Origin: an uncultured Roseburia sp.
GTDB lineage: Bacteria; Bacillota; Clostridia; Lachnospirales; Lachnospiraceae
Reading direction: 5' to 3'
NCBI GenBank assembly: GCA_947070915.1
Contig: CAMTDY010000170.1
Coordinates: 1 to 6,205, forward strand
DNA length: 6,205 nt
Shown here: piece by piece, positions 1-6,205 of the stretch
How the letters are laid out: each line of letters starts with the position of its first letter
Position numbering within the stretch: position 1 is the first letter of the stretch
The notes under the pieces: generated by a model
What the model saw: the letters and a program-made list of their open reading frames with translations, nothing else
What the model was told of the DNA's origin: nothing
The model's database searches: none
Program-made: the position numbers and the translations under genes

Positions 1-45
1 AACACTTCTCTGGAAGATTGTACAGAGTACGGTGACGATTGGTAA
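1..45 (+). CDS. C-terminal tail of a probable antitoxin (partial, 5' end outside window)
   Basis: Frame 1 is open from the first base and encodes 14 residues (NTSLEDCTEYGDDW) before a TAA at 43-45. The tail is short and acidic and ends in DDW. It lies directly upstream of a YoeB-type toxin, and its stop codon overlaps the toxin start by one base (TAATG). An acidic C-terminus is what binds and neutralises the basic toxin in Phd/YefM antitoxins, and the cognate antitoxin normally precedes yoeB. The assignment therefore rests on position, translational coupling and acidity, not on a recognisable DNA-binding domain, which would lie upstream of the window. A different antitoxin family (RelB/DinJ type) cannot be excluded. 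Confidence 0.6.
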   Translation, partial: NTSLEDCTEYGDDW

Positions 46-350
46 TGTATAAGATATTCTTTTCTCCGCAGGCAATGAAAGACCGAAAATTGATCGAAAG
101 ATCTGGACTAAAACAAAAAGTTATACGGCTTTTGGATATTTTAAAAGTAAACCCCTATGAAACCCCGCCATCCTATGAGAAATTAATGGGAAATCTTTCT
201 GGTTTTTATTCCAGAAGAATAAATATGCAGCATCGTCTTGTTTATCAAGTCCTGCCTAATTGTGATGGATTTTGTGATGAAACTGGAGAAGAATATGATG
301 GAGTAGTAAAAATTATAAGAATGTGGACTCATTATGAAAATGTCCGATGA
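45..350 (+). CDS. yoeB: Txe/YoeB family type II toxin, ribosome-dependent mRNA interferase
   Basis: This is a 101-residue basic protein of the YoeB/Txe branch of the RelE fold. Family members bind the ribosomal A site and cut mRNA when the antitoxin is degraded. The core NLSGFYSRRI (residues 50-59) followed by HRLVYQV (63-69) aligns without gaps to E. coli YoeB. It places E45, R64, H96 and Y97 at the positions of the E. coli catalytic E46, R65, H83 and Y84, so the toxin looks intact. Between V69 and H96 it carries about 14 extra residues, acidic and with two cysteines (C73, C77), making it longer than the 84-residue E. coli protein. I chose the ATG at 45 because it overlaps the upstream stop (TAATG) and has GGTGA nine bases before it; a TTG at 39 would add two residues. 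Regulation is probably autorepression by the antitoxin-toxin complex at a promoter outside the window. Confidence 0.92.
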   Translation: MYKIFFSPQAMKDRKLIERSGLKQKVIRLLDILKVNPYETPPSYEKLMGNLSGFYSRRINMQHRLVYQVLPNCDGFCDETGEEYDGVVKIIRMWTHYENVR

Positions 351-362
351 CATATTAGATAT

Positions 363-397
363 AAAGGCAATGATTGGCGGATCAGTGCCTTTTTCTT
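363..397 (+). terminator. Rho-independent terminator after the toxin gene
   Basis: AAAGGCA (363-369) pairs with TGCCTTT (386-392). After one A/G mismatch (370/385), TGAT (371-374) pairs with ATCA (381-384) around a six-base loop TGGCGG. The 3' arm runs into a T tract (390-394, then CTT). This ends the toxin-antitoxin transcript 13 bases after the toxin stop and separates it from the next operon. Confidence 0.8.
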
Positions 398-398
398 C

Positions 399-406
399 TA
401 TATATA
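399..406 (+). promoter_or_regulatory. Candidate -10 region for the fusion gene-sbcDC operon
   Basis: An alternating TATATATA stretch directly follows the terminator and is the only -10-like sequence between it and the next gene. Transcription from here would begin near 411-414. That would leave the ATG at 414 almost leaderless but give the ATG at 432 a leader with a ribosome binding site. No convincing -35 is seen: TTGGCG at 374-379 is spaced 19 or more bases away and lies partly in the terminator loop. Confidence 0.3.
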
Positions 407-431
407 CATAACGATGGGACGGTGGAAAAAG

Positions 432-1787
432 ATGGCATCCCGGATCATGCACATGGCAGTTACTAAAATCATTTCTGAAAAGTGGCAGATTAAAGACTGG
501 AACCGCTTTCTGCTGGGAGCAGTGTTACCAGACGTTTATAGAGAAGGTGACACCTCACATGAAAGCCATTTGAAAATTCTTATCCGCGGCGGCGGATGGG
601 TAACTTATGATCTTACGAGTTTCAAAAAAAGATATGGGAAACGGATGACGGAAGACAGCTTATATCTTGGATATTATCTGCATCTGGTACAGGATCTGGT
701 ATATCGGGATTTTGTGTATAACGAATATCATTGGAATCCGACGGCCGCCGGAAATATTGAACGGCTTCACAACGATTACCGTCTGATCAACTCATATATA
801 ATAGAAAAATATGGGCTGAGAAATGAACTGTCCATATCCGATGATTTTGAAAAAGAACCTATAAATGCCCTGTGTCCTTTTGGGATCTATCGTCTGTATG
901 ATGATCTGAAGTCCGATTTTACCGCTTTTTCCGACGGGGACATTTTTTTCTTTACGAAAGAAATGGCAGATTTATTTATACAAAGGGCATGTGAGATTTG
1001 CGATCAAGAGTTACAGTCATGGAGAACGGGAACATGCTTTGTGGATGCCTATGACTGGGCATGGAAAAAACGGGCGGAGAGTCTGCTGGAAACCACGTTA
1101 AATACCAGAGAGCTGGGGGGATACAGAACAAAGCAGGGGAAAATGACAAAGGTTCATTCGCTGCTCCGAAGCGATGAGCAAAAGCAGCTAAGCAGTGGAG
1201 ATATCGCGTATTTATTAGAGAGACAGATCACCACCATCATTGATATGCGGACAAAGAGATTTACATCCCATCTGCCAAGCCCTTTTGCAAATAGGCCCCC
1301 CTTTGCCTATCATAATATTCCCATTGAAGAGGGAAGCGGTGTGCCAGAGTCCATGGAAGCTGTTCCTATGAGCTATATGAACACAGCAGGTGACATCAAT
1401 ATGAGACAGGTATACCAATGCATCGCCCATGCGCCCCAGGGAGTGCTATTTCATTGCTCGGCGGGAAAAGACCGGTCGGGAGTTGTCTCTGCCATCCTGC
1501 TTTTGCTCGCAGAGGTAAGGGACAAGGACATCATCGAAAACTATATGATGACGAAAGAATATAATGCAAAACGCTTTGCCCTGGCACGCAAAAATCACCC
1601 TGATCTGGATATCAACATCATCATTCCGAGAGAGGAGTTTATGATCCGGTTTTTACAGTTATTCCGGCATAAGTATGGTGAGGCCAAAACATATATGAGC
1701 AGGATTGGGGTACTGCCGGAAGAAATCGAGATGATCCGGGGGAAACTAGTAACTGACACATTTATGAATACGGAGAGGAAACATTAG
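432..1787 (+). CDS. Fusion of zinc-dependent phospholipase C-like domain and LipA/PtpB-type tyrosine phosphatase domain
   Basis: This is a 451-residue protein with two domains and no signal peptide or membrane segment, so probably cytoplasmic. Residues 1 to about 210 resemble the zinc-dependent phospholipase C family: SRIMH (H7), FLLGAVLPD (D34), SHESH (H43/H46), YYLHLVQD (H84, D88) and RLHNDY (H113, D115) follow the order of metal ligands in Bacillus cereus PLC, though not all ligands are matched. Residues about 218-440 are a Y_phosphatase3-type phosphatase: NTRELGGY (224-231), LLRSDE, TIIDMRT and the P-loop HCSAGKDRSG (341-350, nucleophile C342, R348). LipA and mycobacterial PtpB of this class can act on phosphotyrosine and on phosphoinositides. 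The substrate here is unknown. The ATG at 432 is preferred over the in-frame ATG at 414 because GGTGG lies six bases upstream and the product then begins MASRIMH, as expected for the family. It ends 18 bases before sbcD. Confidence 0.8.
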   Translation: MASRIMHMAVTKIISEKWQIKDWNRFLLGAVLPDVYREGDTSHESHLKILIRGGGWVTYDLTSFKKRYGKRMTEDSLYLGYYLHLVQDLVYRDFVYNEYHWNPTAAGNIERLHNDYRLINSYIIEKYGLRNELSISDDFEKEPINALCPFGIYRLYDDLKSDFTAFSDGDIFFFTKEMADLFIQRACEICDQELQSWRTGTCFVDAYDWAWKKRAESLLETTLNTRELGGYRTKQGKMTKVHSLLRSDEQKQLSSGDIAYLLERQITTIIDMRTKRFTSHLPSPFANRPPFAYHNIPIEEGSGVPESMEAVPMSYMNTAGDINMRQVYQCIAHAPQGVLFHCSAGKDRSGVVSAILLLLAEVRDKDIIENYMMTKEYNAKRFALARKNHPDLDINIIIPREEFMIRFLQLFRHKYGEAKTYMSRIGVLPEEIEMIRGKLVTDTFMNTERKH

Positions 1788-1805
1788 AAGGGAAGTTTGA
1801 AAAGT

Positions 1806-2960
1806 ATGAAAGTAATGCATCTGGGAGATTTGCACCTGGGCAAATCCGTAAACGATTTTAACATGATTGATGACCAGCGGTATATCTTGGAGCAGATCCT
1901 TGCCCTGATCCAGGAGCAGGGTATCGATGCCCTCCTTCTCGCGGGAGATATTTATGACAGGTCGGTCCCCAGCGAGGAGGCAGTTCAGCTGCTGGATCAT
2001 TTTTTGTGCCGGTTGTCGGAAAACGGCGTAAATACTTTTATCATAAGTGGAAATCACGATTCTGAGGAGCGGCTGCATTTTGGGAGCCGTCTATTTGAAA
2101 CAAACCATGTTTTTATTTGCGCAAAATACGATGGGACCATTTATAAGAAAGAGTGCCGGGATGAATTTGGAAGGATAAATATTTATCTGCTTCCCTTTGT
2201 AAAAGCGTCCCAGGTAAAATATTTTTATCCAGAGGAAAAGATCGAATCCTATGAGGATGCGGTGAGGGTCGCCCTGGCACACACAGACATCGATGTTTCC
2301 GAGAGAAATATATTAGTGGCGCACCAATTTGTGGCGGGGAAAAGTGCGGATCCGAAAGCCGGAGGTTCCGAGGGCGCGGCGGTTTTGAATGTAGGCACCA
2401 TAGAAAAGATCGGAGCGGACTGTTTTGATGATTTTGATTACGTCGCCCTGGGGCATATCCATTCGCCGCAGAAAATAGGCAGGGAAACCCTCCGGTATTC
2501 TGGTTCCATTCTGAAATATTCCCAGAGTGAAATTGATAATACAAAATCGGCGCCGGTGGTGGCTTTCGGTAAAAAAGGGGAAGTATCCGTGGAACTGGCT
2601 GAACTTAAGCCGCGGCGGGATATGCGGCATTTAAAGGGAAAGATGGAGCAGCTTCTGGACCCAGAGCATATTATTTCTCCAGAGGATTATGTCTTTGTCA
2701 CATTGACCGATGATGAGCCCATACCCGATGCCATTTCCATTTTCCAACAACACTACAAAAATACTATGAAGATCATGTATGACAATGCCCATACAAGAGA
2801 GAAGGAGCAGGTCATTGTTACCAAAGCAGCGGAGAAGGATTTCCCGGAACGGATTTCAGATTTTTACCATATGATGTATGGCTGTGAGATCAGCGAGGAT
2901 GAGATGAGCATAATGAAAGAGATTGCAGAAGAGGCAGGTGTGATAAATGAAGCCGGTTAA
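1806..2960 (+). CDS. sbcD: Exonuclease SbcCD subunit D (Mre11-like nuclease)
   Basis: This 384-residue protein is the nuclease subunit of SbcCD, a Mn-dependent 3'-5' double-strand exonuclease and hairpin endonuclease acting on palindromes and blocked DNA ends. All the calcineurin-type phosphoesterase motifs are present in order: GDLHLG (D8, H10), GDIYDR (D48), SGNHDS (N83, H84), AHQ (H173) and GHIH (H217, H219). Motif I has DLH where E. coli has DWH, which leaves the metal ligands unchanged. The C-terminal part (about 270-384) should be the capping and SbcC-binding region. The ATG at 1806 gives MKVMHLGDLHLGK, matching the usual SbcD N-terminus; an in-frame TTG at 1797 would add three residues but sits only three bases from AAGGGA (1788-1793). 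The length is close to that of E. coli SbcD. The gene ends inside sbcC (14-base overlap), which implies coupled translation. Confidence 0.95.
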   Translation: MKVMHLGDLHLGKSVNDFNMIDDQRYILEQILALIQEQGIDALLLAGDIYDRSVPSEEAVQLLDHFLCRLSENGVNTFIISGNHDSEERLHFGSRLFETNHVFICAKYDGTIYKKECRDEFGRINIYLLPFVKASQVKYFYPEEKIESYEDAVRVALAHTDIDVSERNILVAHQFVAGKSADPKAGGSEGAAVLNVGTIEKIGADCFDDFDYVALGHIHSPQKIGRETLRYSGSILKYSQSEIDNTKSAPVVAFGKKGEVSVELAELKPRRDMRHLKGKMEQLLDPEHIISPEDYVFVTLTDDEPIPDAISIFQQHYKNTMKIMYDNAHTREKEQVIVTKAAEKDFPERISDFYHMMYGCEISEDEMSIMKEIAEEAGVINEAG

Positions 2961-5900
2961 ACTGAAGATCGGTGCATTTGGTCCCTATGCGGATGAAATG
3001 CCGGAGATAAATTTTGAACCCTTTGAAAAGAAAGGTCTGTTCCTGATCTGCGGAGATACCGGGGCGGGAAAGACCACGATTTTTGATGCCATCTGCTTTG
3101 CTTTGTACGGGGAGACCAGCGGTTCTTTCCGGGATACGAAGAATCTCCGCAGTGAATACGCCAGTCCCTCTGCCGAAAGCTTTGTGGATTTTTCCTTTAC
3201 CCATCAGGGAAAAGAGTATCGCGTGTACAGGAAACCCTCCTATGACAGACCCAAACAGCGGGGAGAGGGCATGATCACGGAGAAGGAACGGGCGGAATTT
3301 TACTGCGAAAATAAAGCGCCCATCGAGGGCACGACGCAGGTCAATCATGCGGTAAAAGAACTGCTTAAGATTGATTTTAAGCAGTTTAAGCAGATCGCCA
3401 TGATCGCCCAGGGGGAATTCTGGGATTTACTGAATGCATCCACGGAGGACCGGACGAAGATTCTGCGCACTATTTTCATGACCTCCAAATATGAAAGGAT
3501 GCAGTATCGGTTAAAAGAAAGAAAAGATGCTAGTTTTTCAGAGAAAAAGAAGACCGAGGAGAGCATTGTCCAGTATTTTAAAGATGCAGAGGCGCCAAAA
3601 GGCAGCGGTCTGGAAGAGGTGCTGCAGTCTTTGCAGGAAAAGGCGGATTCCAGCGGCAGCGCCTGGAACCTGGAGGAAATGCTAAATATACTGACAGATG
3701 TGATTTCGGCAGATGCCGCCGCTTTGAAGATTACCCAGAAGGAATTACATACTGAAAAACAGACAGGGGAAGAGAAAAAGAAAGCGCTTCACAATGCACA
3801 CACCAATAATGAATTTCTTCAAAGGTTCAGGAAGTTCACCGAAGAAAAGGACAAGCTGGAGGCCAGGAAAGCTGAGATCAAGGAACGGGAGTTTCTCACA
3901 GAGCGTCAAAAGACGGCAGTCCGCAAACTCAGACCATTGTATGAAGCATGGAAAAAAGAGGAGCGGGAGACGTCAGGCACAGAACAGGAGATCAGCAGCA
4001 AAAAAGAAGAACTGACCAGGATAAAGAAGGAAGTCCGTCTGGCAGAAGAGACATTGGCAAAACGTCTGGAAGGGGAGGCAAGGGCGCAAGAGCAAAAGAA
4101 AACCGCTGAAAAGCTGAAAGAGGATATTCCCAAATATGAAAAAAGAGATGCGCTGATCTCGGAGATAGAAGCGCTGAAAAAGAAAGAGGAAGGTCTGGAT
4201 AAGGAAGAACAGACATTACGTGAGGATGAAGAGAAGTTAAAGTATAAGATCCATCAGCTGTCCTCATTGATCAAAGAGCTTGAGGGATGTGCACCGAGAC
4301 GGGTGGAAGTACAGAACCGGGGAAAAGAGTTACGGACACTGGAAACCGGGATAAAAGTTATCCTGGAACATGACATCCCGGAATATAAGGAAAAGAAACG
4401 GGAACTTAATGTGAAGCAGGATGACTTCCGGTTGACTCAGGAACAATTTGAGAAAATATCCGAAGAGCGCAGGCAATGTGAACGTATTCTCGAGAACTGC
4501 CGGGCAGGCATATTGGCGCAGCACTTAGAGGACGGGAAAAAGTGTCCGGTCTGCGGCTCCACCCACCATCCGGAGCCAGCAGTACTGCCGGAGAAGACAG
4601 CATCCGAAGAGGAGCTGAAAGAACTGCAGGAGAGGGAGGAAGAAGCCAAGAAGGCAAAAGACAGCTTCTGTATAAAGGCAGAGAAAGCAAAGACGGCGCT
4701 GGAATCCGACGGGCAGCAATTAAGAAACCAGATTTTAACCTCGGTGAAACAGGCAGATCATAATGCTGGTCTTCCAGAAAATGATTCCATAGAGCTTTTT
4801 TTTGAAAAGATTTCTTCCGCATGGGACGCGGTTAAGGAACAGATCCTGGCGAATAAAAAGGAGGAAAACCGGCTGGCAGAGAACTGTGAAACCTATGAGA
4901 AGGCGGTCCAGGATATCGAGACCGCCAGAGGAAAGGAAACCGAAGAACTCATGGCACGAAAGCAAGATTTCTCCTCAAGAAAAGGGAAGAACCAGACTGC
5001 CTTTGTAGAGACGAAAACCACCTTAAAGGAATATGACAAGCTGGCATATCCGGATCTTGAGACGGCAGTGAAAGAGCAGGAAAAGGCAGAAAAAGAGGCC
5101 GTCGGTCTTTTGGAAGCCATCGAAAAAGCCAGAACCGCGAAACAGAAAGCGGAGACAAAGAGGGCGGAGACCGAAGCTGCTCTCGGCGTTCTGGAGACAA
5201 GAGTCCAATCCCAGAGAGAACTGGCGGAAGAATCCCACAGCGATTTTGAGAACCTTCTGAAAGAGGAGAATTTCGCAACGGAAGAGGCATTCCTGGAATT
5301 TCTGACCGATGAGGATGAGATCGCGGAAAATGAGAAAAAGATCCTTGAATACAGACAGAAGGTTCAGACCAACAGCCAGCAGTTAGAACAGGCAAAGGCG
5401 GATGCAAGAGGGAAAAAGGAGATGGCGGAAGAACAGCTAAAGAAGGAATCCCAAGAGCAGGATCTCCTGATCGAAACACTGAGAAAACAGTGCACACAGA
5501 TCGAGTACCGGCTTGATAAGAACGAGAAGATAAAGGAAAATATATCTGCTCAGAGGAGTTCATTGGAAAAATTCCAAGAGGAATATAACCGGTGCACCCG
5601 GCTTTACGACCTTATCACAGGAAATATATCCAACCGGGCAAAGATCACCTTTGAACAGTATATACAGGCTGCTGGTTTTGATAACATTATCGCCGCGGCC
5701 AACCGACGTCTCCTGCCTATGAGCGACGGCCAGTTTGAATTGTTTAGGAAAGATGAATCCGATAATAAAAATAAGCAAAGCAAGACGATCTTAAACCTTG
5801 AGGTACAGGACAATTTTACCGGCCACAGAAGACCGGTGGGAAGCCTCTCCGGCGGCGAGAGCTTTAAAGCCTCCCTCAGCCTGGCGCTGGGACTCTCGGA

Positions 5901-6141
5901 TACGGTATCCTCCCATCTCGGCGGGGTGCAGATGGACGCCCTCTTTGTCGACGAGGGCTTTGGAACCCTGGATAAAAAATCCATCGAAAACGCCATGGAC
6001 ACCCTGGTCCGTCTGTCGGGAGCCAATAAGCTGGTGGGGATCATCAGCCACCGCGAGGAATTGATGGAAAATATTCCCCAGCAGATCAAGATCGAAAAGA
6101 CCAGGGAGGGGAGCCGGATTGAAATTGATACGGGGTTTTAG
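2947..6141 (+). CDS. sbcC: Exonuclease SbcCD subunit C (Rad50-like SMC ATPase)
   Basis: This 1064-residue SMC-like ATPase partners SbcD and clamps DNA so that ends and hairpins can be processed. The N-terminal lobe has Walker A GDTGAGKTT (36-44, K42) and the Q-loop MIAQGEF (Q155). Two long Glu/Lys/Gln-rich coiled-coil arms (about 180-530 and 540-890) flank the zinc hook CPVCG (C533, C536), followed by HHPEPA. The hook sits almost midway, so the arms are nearly equal, as needed for an antiparallel hairpin. The C-terminal lobe has the signature SLSGGESF (966-973), Walker B ALFVDEGFG (D1002, E1003), the D-loop (D1009) and the H-loop ISHREE (H1035). The protein is complete and typical in length. 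The ATG at 2947 has AGGTG about seven bases upstream inside sbcD. No terminator follows before the assembled genome sequence stops. Confidence 0.96.
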   Translation: MKPVKLKIGAFGPYADEMPEINFEPFEKKGLFLICGDTGAGKTTIFDAICFALYGETSGSFRDTKNLRSEYASPSAESFVDFSFTHQGKEYRVYRKPSYDRPKQRGEGMITEKERAEFYCENKAPIEGTTQVNHAVKELLKIDFKQFKQIAMIAQGEFWDLLNASTEDRTKILRTIFMTSKYERMQYRLKERKDASFSEKKKTEESIVQYFKDAEAPKGSGLEEVLQSLQEKADSSGSAWNLEEMLNILTDVISADAAALKITQKELHTEKQTGEEKKKALHNAHTNNEFLQRFRKFTEEKDKLEARKAEIKEREFLTERQKTAVRKLRPLYEAWKKEERETSGTEQEISSKKEELTRIKKEVRLAEETLAKRLEGEARAQEQKKTAEKLKEDIPKYEKRDALISEIEALKKKEEGLDKEEQTLREDEEKLKYKIHQLSSLIKELEGCAPRRVEVQNRGKELRTLETGIKVILEHDIPEYKEKKRELNVKQDDFRLTQEQFEKISEERRQCERILENCRAGILAQHLEDGKKCPVCGSTHHPEPAVLPEKTASEEELKELQEREEEAKKAKDSFCIKAEKAKTALESDGQQLRNQILTSVKQADHNAGLPENDSIELFFEKISSAWDAVKEQILANKKEENRLAENCETYEKAVQDIETARGKETEELMARKQDFSSRKGKNQTAFVETKTTLKEYDKLAYPDLETAVKEQEKAEKEAVGLLEAIEKARTAKQKAETKRAETEAALGVLETRVQSQRELAEESHSDFENLLKEENFATEEAFLEFLTDEDEIAENEKKILEYRQKVQTNSQQLEQAKADARGKKEMAEEQLKKESQEQDLLIETLRKQCTQIEYRLDKNEKIKENISAQRSSLEKFQEEYNRCTRLYDLITGNISNRAKITFEQYIQAAGFDNIIAAANRRLLPMSDGQFELFRKDESDNKNKQSKTILNLEVQDNFTGHRRPVGSLSGGESFKASLSLALGLSDTVSSHLGGVQMDALFVDEGFGTLDKKSIENAMDTLVRLSGANKLVGIISHREELMENIPQQIKIEKTREGSRIEIDTGF
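4543..4554 (+). other. Zinc-hook CXXC codons in sbcC
   Basis: These four codons encode C533-P-V-C536, the apex of the coiled coil, where two SbcC molecules share one zinc ion. Both cysteines are intact. The coiled-coil arms on the two sides are within a few residues of each other in length. Confidence 0.9.
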
Positions 6142-6145
6142 GAGG
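6140..6145 (+). promoter_or_regulatory. Strong Shine-Dalgarno-like sequence at the end of sbcC
   Basis: AGGAGG overlaps the sbcC TAG stop (6139-6141). It suggests another co-transcribed gene begins about 7-10 bases later, but the genomic sequence becomes adapter at 6159 and no start codon is seen. The G run (6144-6150) next to a read end may itself be inaccurate. Confidence 0.35.
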
Positions 6146-6158
6146 GGGGGATCAAAGG

Positions 6159-6205
6159 CTGTCTCTTATACACATCTGACGCTGCCGACGATAAGGCTCG
6201 GGGGG
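6159..6205. other. Illumina Nextera adapter read-through (non-biological)
   Basis: Bases 6159-6177 are CTGTCTCTTATACACATCT, the reverse complement of the 19-base Tn5 mosaic end used in Nextera tagmentation. Bases 6178-6191 (GACGCTGCCGACGA) complete the reverse complement of the Nextera read 1 adapter. The next eight bases, TAAGGCTC (6192-6199), sit where the i5 index belongs and match, from memory, the reverse complement of a standard index (GAGCCTTA). The final GGGGGG is typical of no-signal calls in two-colour sequencing. The stretch should be trimmed. It is not a transposon end in the organism. Confidence 0.97.

Noticed and set aside
414..431. Upstream ATG as start of the fusion protein
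   Set aside because: It has no ribosome binding site and sits about where the candidate promoter would start transcription. The ATG at 432 has GGTGG at good spacing and gives the family-like N-terminus.
2890..3348. A 152-codon minus-strand open frame across the sbcD-sbcC junction
   Set aside because: It is a shadow of the Walker A region of sbcC, with no family resemblance.
3361..3393. Inverted repeat CTGCTTAA / TTAAGCAG with an extra TTTAAGCAG copy
   Set aside because: It lies within sbcC codons for a conserved stretch (LLKIDFKQFKQ) just before the Q-loop. The repetition comes from the repeated KQ codons, and no T tract follows, so it is not a terminator.
4949..5563. A 204-codon open frame on the minus strand inside sbcC
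   Set aside because: It is opposite the coiled-coil part of sbcC. Its Ser/Pro/Leu/Arg-rich product is what the reverse strand of Glu/Lys/Ala-rich codons gives, with no domain or motif.
5604..6089. A 161-codon open frame on the minus strand over the sbcC C-terminal lobe
   Set aside because: It overlaps the highly conserved signature and Walker B codons of sbcC in antisense and has no recognisable motif.
6159..6177. Tn5 mosaic end as evidence of a transposon insertion
   Set aside because: The following bases are Nextera adapter, index and poly-G in library order, so it is a library artefact.

Overview
This 6.2 kb window looks like a piece of a Firmicutes chromosome, most likely a gut Clostridia/Lachnospiraceae-type organism. 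That guess rests on moderate GC, the style of the YoeB and SbcCD proteins, Shine-Dalgarno spacing and a Clostridia-like phospholipase domain; no marker gene fixes the genus. All genes are on the + strand. The right edge is not biological: the last ~47 bases are Illumina Nextera adapter, index and poly-G, so the genomic sequence ends near base 6158.

Left region (1-397). The last 14 codons of an antitoxin-like gene overlap by one base (TAATG) the start of a complete Txe/YoeB-family mRNA-interferase toxin. The toxin is followed by a good intrinsic terminator, so this is a self-contained toxin-antitoxin operon, of which only the antitoxin tail is visible. It is AT-richer than the rest (about 35-38% GC in three 60-base lines counted by hand, against about 50% in a line of sbcC).

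Central region (432-1787). One gene encodes an unusual two-domain protein. Its N-terminal half resembles the zinc-dependent phospholipase C family, and its C-terminal half is a LipA/PtpB-type tyrosine (or phosphoinositide) phosphatase with an intact HCSAGKDRSG P-loop. This fusion is the most interesting protein in the window.

Right region (1806-6141). sbcD and sbcC encode the Mre11/Rad50-like nuclease and ATPase that cleave DNA hairpins and blocked ends. sbcD starts 18 bases after the fusion gene, and sbcC overlaps sbcD by 14 bases. The three genes therefore probably form one transcript starting just after the toxin terminator. An AGGAGG at the end of sbcC hints that a further gene follows beyond the contig end. 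I found no CRISPR array, tRNA, rRNA or insertion sequence. The candidate for something new is the phospholipase-phosphatase fusion and its linkage to sbcDC; the remainder is recognisable.
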